Assembly: GCA_964448675.1 (NCBI GenBank)
Contig: CAYUZU010000005.1
Span: 204,463-268,462 of the forward strand
Length of the DNA: 64,000 bases
Source of the DNA: CAYUZU01 sp964448675
GTDB lineage: Bacteria > Planctomycetota > Phycisphaerae > UBA1845 > Fen-1342
Direction of reading: 5' to 3'
Shown here in pieces: positions 38,532 through 45,969 of the stretch (positions within the stretch are counted from its first letter, which is position 1; each line of letters opens with the position of its first letter). The notes beneath the pieces were generated by a model. The model saw only the letters and a list, made by a program, of their open reading frames with translations, made no database searches and was not told the DNA's origin. Both the position numbers and the translations under genes were made by a program.

Positions 38532-38565
38532 CGGCCCGTCCTGTTGTCGGATGGGCCGGCGTTTT
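38532..38565 (+). terminator. Hairpin between gapA and pgk (attenuator or processing site)
   Basis: CGGCCCGTCC (38532-38541) pairs with GGATGGGCCG (38549-38558) in a continuous 10-bp stem with one G-U pair and a 7-nt loop. It is followed by GCGTTTTG. It lies in the 86-bp gap inside what looks like one operon, so it may set a higher gapA than pgk level. Confidence 0.65.
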
Positions 38566-38583
38566 GATGCAAGGATGAGACCG

Positions 38584-39834
38584 ATGGCCAAGAAAACGAT
38601 TCGCGACGTCGACGTGAAGGGGAAGCGCGTTCTGCTGCGCGCCGACCTCAACGTCCCCCTCGACGACAGCCAGCGCGTGACGGACGATCGCCGTATTCGC
38701 ATGTTCCTGCCCACGTTGCAGCACGTGATCGACAACGGCGGGCGGGCGATCGTAATGAGCCACCTCGGGCGACCGACCGGCGATCCCGACCAGGATGCCA
38801 AGTACTCGCTCAAGCCGGTGGCGACGCAGATGGCCGAGCTGCTGGGCCGGCCGGTGCAGTTCGTCGCGGCCAGCGTCGGGCCGGTGGTGGACGAAGCGGT
38901 CGGCAAGCTGGCGGACGGCGAGGTGCTGCTGCTGGAGAATGTCCGGTTCCACACGGCCGAGACCGTCATCGACCAGGCCAAGAAGAACCCGGACGGCAAG
39001 TTGACGGAGCAGCAGGACCAGCTGCGCGAGGAATTCGCCGCAGGGCTGGCCGCCCACGGCGAGATCTACGTCAACGACGCGTTCGGCACGTGCCACCGCA
39101 AGCATGTGAGTATGTACGACGTGCCGCGGAAGCTGCCCGCCGGTAACCGTGTGTTGGGCTTCCTGGTCGAGAAGGAACTGCAATACCTGGGCGAGGCGGT
39201 GCAGTCGCCCAAGCGTCCGTTTGTCGCGGTCCTCGGTGGCGCGAAGGTCAGCGACAAGATTGGCGTGATCAAGAACCTGCTGCAGCGAGTGGACCACATC
39301 CTCATCGGCGGGGCGATGACGTATACCTTCTGGGCGGCGCAGGACCGCGCCGTCGGCAAGAGCCTGTGCGAGCGTGACAAGCTCGACCTGGCCAAGGAGC
39401 TGCTCGAGGCGGGCGGCGACAAGCTGCACCTGCCGACCGACACCGTCGTGGCCGCCGAGCTGCGCGAAGGGGTGGACACGCAGGTCACCAGCGGCGAGGT
39501 GCCCGAGGCCCAGATGGGGCTCGACATCGGACCCGAGACGCTCGAGACCTACGGCCGGCTGATCAAGGAAGCCGGCACGATTGTCTGGAACGGGCCGATG
39601 GGGGCGTTCGAGACCAAGCCCTTCGAGAAGGGCACGTTCGAGGTGGCCCAGTGCATCGCCAAGGCGACCGCGGGCGGCGCGGTGTCGGTCATCGGTGGCG
39701 GCGACAGTGCGGCGGCGATCGAGCAGGCCGGGCTGGCGGACAAGGTCAGTCACATCAGCACCGGCGGCGGCGCGTCGCTGAAGTTCCTGGAAGGCAAGAA
39801 GTTCGACCCGATCGAGGTGCTCGACGAGGCATGA
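38584..39834 (+). CDS. pgk: Phosphoglycerate kinase
   Basis: This glycolytic kinase makes ATP from 1,3-bisphosphoglycerate. It has 416 residues, slightly longer than the usual 390-400 owing to a loop near AKKNPDGKLTEQQDQL. It begins MAKKTIRDVDVKGKRVLLRA. It has RADLNVPLD, SHLGRPTGDP, YVNDAFGTCHRKH, VLGGAKVSDKIGVI, IVWNGPMGAFE and the nucleotide site VIGGGDSAAAIEQ. The start at 38584 is fixed by the conserved N-terminus. Its stop overlaps the rpe start (ATGA). Confidence 0.97.
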   Translation: MAKKTIRDVDVKGKRVLLRADLNVPLDDSQRVTDDRRIRMFLPTLQHVIDNGGRAIVMSHLGRPTGDPDQDAKYSLKPVATQMAELLGRPVQFVAASVGPVVDEAVGKLADGEVLLLENVRFHTAETVIDQAKKNPDGKLTEQQDQLREEFAAGLAAHGEIYVNDAFGTCHRKHVSMYDVPRKLPAGNRVLGFLVEKELQYLGEAVQSPKRPFVAVLGGAKVSDKIGVIKNLLQRVDHILIGGAMTYTFWAAQDRAVGKSLCERDKLDLAKELLEAGGDKLHLPTDTVVAAELREGVDTQVTSGEVPEAQMGLDIGPETLETYGRLIKEAGTIVWNGPMGAFETKPFEKGTFEVAQCIAKATAGGAVSVIGGGDSAAAIEQAGLADKVSHISTGGGASLKFLEGKKFDPIEVLDEA

Positions 39835-40529
39835 GCGGAATGTCGGCCGCACGTCCAATCCGCCTGGCGCCGTCGCTGTTGTCGGCCGACTTCGGTCGGC
39901 TGGCCGAAGAGATCGCGGCGGTCGAGCGGGCCGGGGCGGACGTGCTGCACATCGACGTGATGGATGGCCACTTCGTGCCGAATCTCTCGATCGGCGTGCC
40001 GGTGGTGAAGAGCGTCCGTGCCTGCACGCAGCTGCCGCTGAGCACGCACCTGATGATCACCGACCCCGGCAAGTACGCCGAGCCGTTCGTGAAGGCCGGC
40101 TCGAATGCGATCACGTTCCATATTGAGGTCACGGAAGAGCCGCGCGAGCTGATTCGCCGGATTCGTGACCTGGGCGTGGCGGTGGGTGTCTCGTTGAATC
40201 CCGGGACGCCGGCGGACGGCGTGCTGGAGATTCTGGACGAGGTCGATGTGGTGCTGGTGATGACGGTGTGGCCGGGTTTCGGCGGGCAGTCGTTCATGCC
40301 CGAGTGCCTGGACAAGATCCGGCAGATCGCGCCACGGCTGCGGCCGGACCAGTGCCTGGAGGTCGACGGTGGCATCAATGCCGACACCGTTCCGCTGGTC
40401 GTGGCGGCCGGGGTGGACACGCTCGTGGCGGGGTCGGCGATCTTCGGCGAGAATGACGCGGGTGCGGCGTTGCAGCGTCTGCGCCAGATCGCGGAAAGTG
40501 TGCGGACCAAGGCGGAGCAAACGGCATGA
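39831..40529 (+). CDS. rpe: Ribulose-phosphate 3-epimerase
   Basis: This pentose-phosphate enzyme interconverts ribulose 5-phosphate and xylulose 5-phosphate. It is a 232-residue TIM barrel with LAPSLLSADFGRLAEEIAAV, the metal-binding HIDVMDGHFVPNLSIG, THLMITDP, ITFHIEVTEEP, MTVWPGFGGQSF and the C-terminal LEVDGGINADTVP...VAGSAIFG. The ATG overlaps the pgk stop by 4 bp and its own stop overlaps the next start by 4 bp, so all three are coupled. Confidence 0.95.
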   Translation: MSGMSAARPIRLAPSLLSADFGRLAEEIAAVERAGADVLHIDVMDGHFVPNLSIGVPVVKSVRACTQLPLSTHLMITDPGKYAEPFVKAGSNAITFHIEVTEEPRELIRRIRDLGVAVGVSLNPGTPADGVLEILDEVDVVLVMTVWPGFGGQSFMPECLDKIRQIAPRLRPDQCLEVDGGINADTVPLVVAAGVDTLVAGSAIFGENDAGAALQRLRQIAESVRTKAEQTA

Positions 40530-41104
40530 AAGTCGCATTGATCCCCTGTGGCACGACGGAGTGGCACGACGAAGGGCGCCTGCTGGGGCGCGTCGAGTTG
40601 CCGCTCACCGAAGCGGGCACGCAGCAATGTGCGAGCTGGGCCCAGCGACTCGAGGCGCTCAACCTCCGGCGGATTCTGCATTCGCCGGACGAGTTGTCGC
40701 GGCAGACGGCGGCGTGCGTGGGGCGGCGTTTGAGCGTGCCGATCAAGACGCTCGAGGACCTGGTCGAGGTGGACATCGGGCTGTGGACCGGGCTGACCGA
40801 GACGCAGCTCAAGTCGCGCTATCCGACGGCGCACCGTGAGCTGCGCGACAAGCCCATGAACGTGCGGCCGCCGGGCGGCGAGGAACTCAGCGCGGCCGCG
40901 GCGCGGATCGACGCCTGCATTCGCAAGCAGTTTCGCAAGAACGGTGAGGCGGCGGTGGGAATCGTGATGCGGCCGTTCTCGCTGGCGATGACGCGGCACG
41001 TGCTGGAGGGCGGCGAGCTGGGCAAGGTGTGGGAGACGGCACGGCAGCTGAACGAGCCGATGGTCATCGAGTATGATGGTGACGTGAGCAAGGCGAAGAC
41101 CTAG
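40526..41104 (+). CDS. Histidine-phosphatase-fold protein lacking the catalytic residues (pseudo-phosphatase)
   Basis: The 192 residues follow the phosphoglycerate mutase/histidine phosphatase layout: LIPCGTTEWHDEGRLLGRVE, LPLTEAGTQQC, LHSPDELSRQTA, VEVDIGLWTGLTETQL. The hallmark Arg-His-Gly is replaced by Pro-Cys-Gly, so the nucleophilic His is missing. The second catalytic His region (usually V-S-H-G) reads GIVMRPFSLAM, so that His is missing too. The fold seems intact and the frame undisturbed, so it is not a decaying gene. It overlaps rpe by 4 bp inside the gapA-pgk-rpe-accD operon. A binding or regulatory role in central metabolism is possible but unproven. Confidence 0.75.
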   Translation: MKVALIPCGTTEWHDEGRLLGRVELPLTEAGTQQCASWAQRLEALNLRRILHSPDELSRQTAACVGRRLSVPIKTLEDLVEVDIGLWTGLTETQLKSRYPTAHRELRDKPMNVRPPGGEELSAAAARIDACIRKQFRKNGEAAVGIVMRPFSLAMTRHVLEGGELGKVWETARQLNEPMVIEYDGDVSKAKT

Positions 41105-41208
41105 CTTGAGCAGAAACGAACGCGGGCCGGCCGCAGCGCGTAGACGGGCCGCTGCCGTTGCTCGCGATGCTCGGACAGCGGCAGTGCTGCCGGGAGAAAC
41201 GGAAGATC

Positions 41209-42036
41209 ATGGCCAAGACAACAACCAGCCAGACCCCGCGCAAGTTCGAGGTGCCGGAGGGGCTGTGGATTCGCTGCGTGAGTTGCGGCGCGATGGTGTA
41301 TCGCCGGATTCTCGAGGAGCAACTGCACGTGTGCCCGGAGTGCGACCATCATTATCGCATCGGGGCGCGCGAGCGCATCAAGCAGCTCAACGACCCCGGC
41401 ACGTTCGAGGAGTTCCTGCCGGCGCTCGAGTCGAGCGACCCGCTCGAATTCACCGATCGCATCACCTATCGCGAGCGCCTGGCCGAGACCAAGCAGCGCG
41501 CCGGCGAGACCGAGGCGATTGTCGTCGGCAAGGGTTTCATCAAGGGCCGGCCGGTGATCATGGGCGTGATGGACCCGAACTTCATCATGGGCTCGATGGG
41601 GGCGGTCGTCGGCGAGAAGGTCGCCGCTGCCGCCGAACGAGCGGCCAACGAGAGTCTGCCACTGCTGATGGTCACGTGCAGTGGCGGGGCACGGATGATG
41701 GAAGGCATGGTGTCGCTGGCGCAGATGGCCAAGACCTCGGCGGCGATCGGTCGGCTGGACGATTCGGGCGGTTTGTACATCGTCGTGATGACCGACCCGA
41801 CCACCGCCGGCGTGGCCGCCAGCTTCGCTTTCCTGGGCGACGTGACCCTGGCCGAGCCCGGCGCCCTGATCGGCTTCGCCGGCCCCCGCGTGATCGCGAA
41901 CACGATCAAGGCCACCTTGCCCGAGGGTTTCCAGCGGGCGGAGTTCATGCTGGAGCACGGCTTTGTCGATCGCATCGTGCATCGGGGCGACCTGCGCAGC
42001 GAGATCGCCCGCATCATCGACTATTGCAACAAGTAG
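41209..42036 (+). CDS. accD: Acetyl-CoA carboxylase carboxyltransferase subunit beta
   Basis: AccD is a subunit of the carboxyltransferase that makes malonyl-CoA for fatty-acid synthesis. It has 275 residues. The N-terminal zinc ribbon (CVSCGAMVYRRILEEQ, then CPECDHHYRIGARERI) is followed by the crotonase-like core: FIKGRPVIMGVMDPNFIMGS, LMVTCSGGARMMEGMVSL, MTDPTTAGVAASFAFLGDV, IGFAGPRVIANTIKATLPEG, and EFMLEHGFVDRIVHRGDLR. The start at 41209 follows an A/G-rich stretch (GGGAGAAACGGAAG). The accA partner is not in the window. Last enzyme gene of the operon. Confidence 0.96.
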   Translation: MAKTTTSQTPRKFEVPEGLWIRCVSCGAMVYRRILEEQLHVCPECDHHYRIGARERIKQLNDPGTFEEFLPALESSDPLEFTDRITYRERLAETKQRAGETEAIVVGKGFIKGRPVIMGVMDPNFIMGSMGAVVGEKVAAAAERAANESLPLLMVTCSGGARMMEGMVSLAQMAKTSAAIGRLDDSGGLYIVVMTDPTTAGVAASFAFLGDVTLAEPGALIGFAGPRVIANTIKATLPEGFQRAEFMLEHGFVDRIVHRGDLRSEIARIIDYCNK

Positions 42037-42042
42037 ACCATC

Positions 42043-42441
42043 TTGCGCGAGTGGCTGCTGAGCATTGACTGGCCGAGCACAACCGCCGAATGGGTGTTGG
42101 TGATGTTCGGCTTCGCGGCACAAGCCGTATTCATGTCGCGCTTCCTTGTGCAGTGGTATGTTTCCGAGCGCCGCAAACGCAGCACCGTGCCCGTCGTATT
42201 CTGGTGGCTCAGTCTACTCGGCGGCCTGATGCTCGGATTCTACGCGCTGCTGCGCGGCGATCCGGTTTTTCTGGCCGGCCAGTCGCTGGGGGTTGCGATC
42301 TATCTGCGCAACCTGATGCTGATCTACCGCCGCCGCGCCCGCTACCGCGCCCGCCGCCGCGATTCCCAGGATGAGACGGACACGCGCGTTCCCGAGGATC
42401 CTGGCGCCACGCCCCGCGCCGCCACTGACAGCGAGCGCTGA
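42043..42441 (+). CDS. LAB_N (lipid A biosynthesis N-terminal) domain membrane protein
   Basis: This 132-residue protein has three or four hydrophobic segments (WVLVMFGFAAQAVFMSRFLV, FWWLSLLGGLMLGFYALL, VFLAGQSLGVAIYLRNLMLI). It has the motif SRFLVQWYVSERRKRSTVPV typical of the LAB_N family, which is also found fused to lipid-A disaccharide synthases. The tail is hydrophilic and Arg/Asp-rich. It starts with TTG at 42043, only 6 bp after accD, without an obvious ribosome-binding site, so translational coupling is likely. The role is probably in lipid or polysaccharide membrane transfer; not known precisely. Confidence 0.78.
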   Translation: MREWLLSIDWPSTTAEWVLVMFGFAAQAVFMSRFLVQWYVSERRKRSTVPVVFWWLSLLGGLMLGFYALLRGDPVFLAGQSLGVAIYLRNLMLIYRRRARYRARRRDSQDETDTRVPEDPGATPRAATDSER

Positions 42442-42551
42442 GTGCCACGCCCGCTCACCCCGGCTCACCGCCGTAGCGTCAGGACGCCGTGCCTGACGAA
42501 TCGGCCACATCAGGCGTGGACGGTTGTTGCGACAGCCCGGATTAAAACGCA

Positions 42552-44489
42552 CTACCGCCCGAAGGCCCCCCCAAACACCGCGAAATCCCGCAGATCCAGA
42601 TCCCCGTCCAACGTCGTATCGAAATGCGCCAAGCACTCGGCCGGCGGAATCGGCGGCTCAGGCGTCGGCACCCGATCCGGCCCCGCCAGCGCCGGCGCCA
42701 GCACCGCCCAGTCGGCCAGCCCCACGTCGCCATCCGCGTCAAAATCGCCAAGCCGCACACCGTCGACCACCAGCTCGACAATGGTCGTGCTCTCGTCTGA
42801 GCCGCCAGCCACGCCGCGCAGCCGCACCACCGTCCCCGGCAGCGGATCGAAGTCCAGCTCGATGACCTGGTAGTACGCATACGGATCCAGCGGCTCGCTC
42901 AACGCCAGATTCGACACCGCCCGCCAGGCACCGGCCTGCCACACCTCCACCAGCACCGACGTGAAGTACCCGCCGCGCGGTGTATGCACCCGCGGATCAG
43001 CGTTGACGTAACGCCAGCGCAAATCCCCCTCGTAGAACGTCAGCCGCTCAAACCGGCACGGCACCGCGACGTCGATCGCATACCAGTCCCCACCGGCCGG
43101 CTGCGCGTTGAACCCGTCCCAGGTGTCGTACGGCACGCGCCCGTTGTGCCGCAGATCGGTAATCCCGTCGATGATGCTCTCGAGATGATGGCGATCGTCG
43201 TTGGGGTCGTGTTGCTCCATGCCGGCCGAGACCACGACGTTGCGACCCGCGTCCAGCAACGTGCCCACCAGCCCCACCGGCCCGTCCGGATCCGGCAGCT
43301 CCGGCGGCGGCACGACCGGATCCGCGTCCGGCACGTGATACACGCCGCCCGCCACGCTGCCGCCGTTGGCGACAATGACCTGCTCCGTCAGCGCCTGCAG
43401 CCGGCCGGCCACCCCGGTGATCGTGTCATACTCGGGCAAGCCGGGCCGACTCAGCACGCGGTACACATCCGTGGCGGGCCCGGTGAGCGAGACCGGCAGC
43501 GCGTCGTAACCCACCATCAGGCCCATCAGCCCGCCGGCCGTTGCGGGATTACAGTCTGCATCGAACCCGCAGAGCACCGCGATCCGCACCGTCTCCTCAA
43601 AATCACCGTCGCCATACAACAGGGCGGTCGTCGTGCATGCCAGGTTCACGGTCGACTCGACCCAGCCGCGATAACGCCCATGCGCTTCCGCCCCGCGATA
43701 GCGGTCGTAAATCAGCCGCCGCGTCGCGCGCCAATCCAGCGTGCCGTCCGCCAGGTCAGCCGCGTACCAGTCTCGCACCTGCTGAATCGCCTGCCAGGAT
43801 CGGGACGTCACCGGCACGGCCGCCTGCCCCAAAGCCACCACCTCGTGCACGTCGCTCTCGAAGGCGGCCAGCGCGTACATCGCACCGTAGAACTGGGCCG
43901 CGTGCAGCGAGAACCCCTCGTTCGTCACGCCGCCAAACCGCGCGACCGTCTCGAGCGCCCATTGCCGCTGTCCCGGTGACAGCGCCCCCAGAGATTCCGT
44001 GGTGATCTGGGCATCGATCGCGTACGCGTGCATGTTGTGGCGGTACGACCCCGTCGCCGGCACTTCGAACCCATGGTCCATCAGCAGCCGCGCCTGCAGA
44101 TTCGCGATGTAGATGTCGGTCAGTGGCACGTGGTCGACCCACGCCGCCCGAATCTCCGCCGCCGTCGGCGCGAGCCCGCAGTCCTCGAGACAGTGCAGGT
44201 AGAGGTACTCGAAGCTCGTGTCGTCATCCCCCGTCCACGGATCATTCGCATCCATCTGAATCACCCACGCGAACGCGCTCGCCGGCGCCGGTTCCCGCGC
44301 GGTGTACTGCCCCTCCAGCGGCCGCCCCGTGTGGTTGCCGATCAACTGCCCGAACCACATCCCGCGCAGCCGATCCAGGTACACCGCGGCGTCGATCGTC
44401 CGCTCGGCACGCACGGCAGCAGCCCCGGCCAGGAGCAATGAGAGCGCAACAATCACCTGCCGCCCTCCGCTCCATTGCCCATTGCGCAT
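42552..44489 (-). CDS. Secreted ADP-ribosylglycohydrolase-like protein with dockerin-type end
   Basis: The 645-residue precursor has a signal peptide (QVIVALSLLLAGAAAVRA). The ADP-ribosylglycohydrolase fold (about 30-370) shows LRGMWFGQLIGNHTGRPLEG, the acidic metal motif PWTGDDDTSFEYL, and GFDADCNPATAGGLMG near its end. A beta-rich carbohydrate-binding or discoidin-like region (about 400-575) follows. The C-terminus has two Asp-rich repeats, DFDADGDVGLADWAVL and TTLDGDLDLRDFAVF, of the dockerin kind but distinct from the NWRDID tails elsewhere. Most relatives of this hydrolase are cytoplasmic; an exported one may act on glycosides rather than ADP-ribose. It is divergent from the MFS gene. 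Confidence 0.8.
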   Translation of the reverse strand: MRNGQWSGGRQVIVALSLLLAGAAAVRAERTIDAAVYLDRLRGMWFGQLIGNHTGRPLEGQYTAREPAPASAFAWVIQMDANDPWTGDDDTSFEYLYLHCLEDCGLAPTAAEIRAAWVDHVPLTDIYIANLQARLLMDHGFEVPATGSYRHNMHAYAIDAQITTESLGALSPGQRQWALETVARFGGVTNEGFSLHAAQFYGAMYALAAFESDVHEVVALGQAAVPVTSRSWQAIQQVRDWYAADLADGTLDWRATRRLIYDRYRGAEAHGRYRGWVESTVNLACTTTALLYGDGDFEETVRIAVLCGFDADCNPATAGGLMGLMVGYDALPVSLTGPATDVYRVLSRPGLPEYDTITGVAGRLQALTEQVIVANGGSVAGGVYHVPDADPVVPPPELPDPDGPVGLVGTLLDAGRNVVVSAGMEQHDPNDDRHHLESIIDGITDLRHNGRVPYDTWDGFNAQPAGGDWYAIDVAVPCRFERLTFYEGDLRWRYVNADPRVHTPRGGYFTSVLVEVWQAGAWRAVSNLALSEPLDPYAYYQVIELDFDPLPGTVVRLRGVAGGSDESTTIVELVVDGVRLGDFDADGDVGLADWAVLAPALAGPDRVPTPEPPIPPAECLAHFDTTLDGDLDLRDFAVFGGAFGR

Positions 44490-44542
44490 GATCCGCTCCT
44501 TTCGGCCTCACCGGGCGCAATCGAAATGCCGGCCCCACCCAC

Positions 44543-44548
44543 TATAAT
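44543..44548 (+). promoter_or_regulatory. -10 element ahead of the MFS transporter gene
   Basis: A perfect TATAAT lies 35 bp before ATG 44578 in a short divergent intergenic region. The hexamer at -35 distance (ATCGAA) is poor. Confidence 0.4.
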
Positions 44549-44577
44549 ACCACACGCAGCGGGCCACCCCGGATGTA

Positions 44578-45906
44578 ATGTCGGCCCGCTACGGCCGCAC
44601 CCAGGCTCCCAGCAAGAGATCGATGCCCGACGCCGCCACAGCCCGCCCCCGTAAGACTCTCGCGCCCTACGGGCGCTCGTGGGTGCCCGTGCTGGCGGGG
44701 CATCTCGTATTCACCTTTCTGCACTACTGCCTGTTCGCGAACACGATGTGGTTGTTCCCCATGCTGGTGCGACTGCGCTTCGGCTCCGCCAACGTCGATG
44801 TTCGTGACTGGCAGACGACACTCATCACCGCTGCCATCCCGACCTTCCTGCTCTTCGCGGTCTTCTGGGGCGAACTGCTGCGGCGGATCTCCGTGCGCAA
44901 ATACCTCCTGCTGTTCTGGCTCGTCTGCGTCCTGCCCATCGGGTGCGCGGGCCTCGCACAGAACTACTGGCAACTGCTCGCCTGCCACGTCGTCGCGTCC
45001 GCCGGCTTCGCTGGCTGGGCCCCCGTCAACGGCAAGCTGCTCAAACACTTCTACGCCGACACCATGCACGGCCGCATCTACGGCATCCTCAGCTTCACCG
45101 CCCACGCCACCGGCTTCGCCAGCGTCTACGTTGTCGGCCGCTGGATCGATGAAGACCCGGACGCCTTCCGCATCTTCCTGCCGGCCGGCGCGGTGATGCA
45201 GCTTTGCGGGCTGCTGCTGCTCATGTCGCTGACACGGTGGACCGGCATGGTGGTTCGCGCGCGACGCAAACGCCGCCGCCCGTGGCGACGCCTGATCTGG
45301 CCGATCCTGAATATGGGCAAGGTGCTGCGGGCCGATCGCACGTTTCTGCGCTACGAAGTGGCGTTCATGACGTACGGGGCGGCGTTCATGTTCTGCGAGG
45401 CGCTGCTGCCCGTGCTGGCCACCACGCGGCTGGGCATGGGGTACGAGGATTACTCGCACTCGACGCAAATGGCCACCAAGCTGGCGCAGATGGCGATGGT
45501 CGTGCCGGCGGGCCTGCTGCTCGACCGTGCCGGGCCGATGCGCACTTCCGCCATTGCTTTTACCGTGCTCGCCCTATTCCCGCTGCTCCTCCTGGCCGCC
45601 ACCGGCCCCTGGGGCGTGTACTTCGCTTGCATCGCGTGGGGGCTGGGGCTGTCGGGCGTGATGATGGGGTGGATGCTCGGTCCGGTCACGCTCGCCCCGC
45701 GCCCCGACAAAGTCCCGCAATACGTCGCGATTCACGCCACGCTGGTGGGTGTGCGCGGGATCTTCTTTCAGGGCTTTGGCATGCTGCTGTACAAGCTGAC
45801 GGATACGTTTGTCGTGCCGCTGGGGCTGGCGGCGGTGGGTTTCGTGGCGGCGGCGGTGCAGATGGTGCTGCTATATCGAGCGCGGCGCGGGGCAGGGCAG
45901 CGCTGA
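44578..45906 (+). CDS. Major facilitator superfamily transporter
   Basis: This is a predicted inner-membrane secondary transporter of 442 residues with about twelve hydrophobic segments, from LAGHLVFTFLHYCLFANTMW to LGLAAVGFVAAAVQMVLLYR. It has a basic loop after helix 2 (ELLRRISVRKYLLL) and a central Arg-rich loop (RARRKRRRPWRRLIW) dividing the two halves. The N-terminus may be shorter (ATG at 44623). No substrate-specific motif is recognisable, and its divergent neighbour, a secreted hydrolase, only weakly suggests uptake of a released product. Confidence 0.8.
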   Translation: MSARYGRTQAPSKRSMPDAATARPRKTLAPYGRSWVPVLAGHLVFTFLHYCLFANTMWLFPMLVRLRFGSANVDVRDWQTTLITAAIPTFLLFAVFWGELLRRISVRKYLLLFWLVCVLPIGCAGLAQNYWQLLACHVVASAGFAGWAPVNGKLLKHFYADTMHGRIYGILSFTAHATGFASVYVVGRWIDEDPDAFRIFLPAGAVMQLCGLLLLMSLTRWTGMVVRARRKRRRPWRRLIWPILNMGKVLRADRTFLRYEVAFMTYGAAFMFCEALLPVLATTRLGMGYEDYSHSTQMATKLAQMAMVVPAGLLLDRAGPMRTSAIAFTVLALFPLLLLAATGPWGVYFACIAWGLGLSGVMMGWMLGPVTLAPRPDKVPQYVAIHATLVGVRGIFFQGFGMLLYKLTDTFVVPLGLAAVGFVAAAVQMVLLYRARRGAGQR

Positions 45907-45969
45907 GCAGCGCGAGTCGCGCGCCGCCGGCGCGGCGATGTGGCGGGGGGAGGCGCCGTTGGCGCGTTG

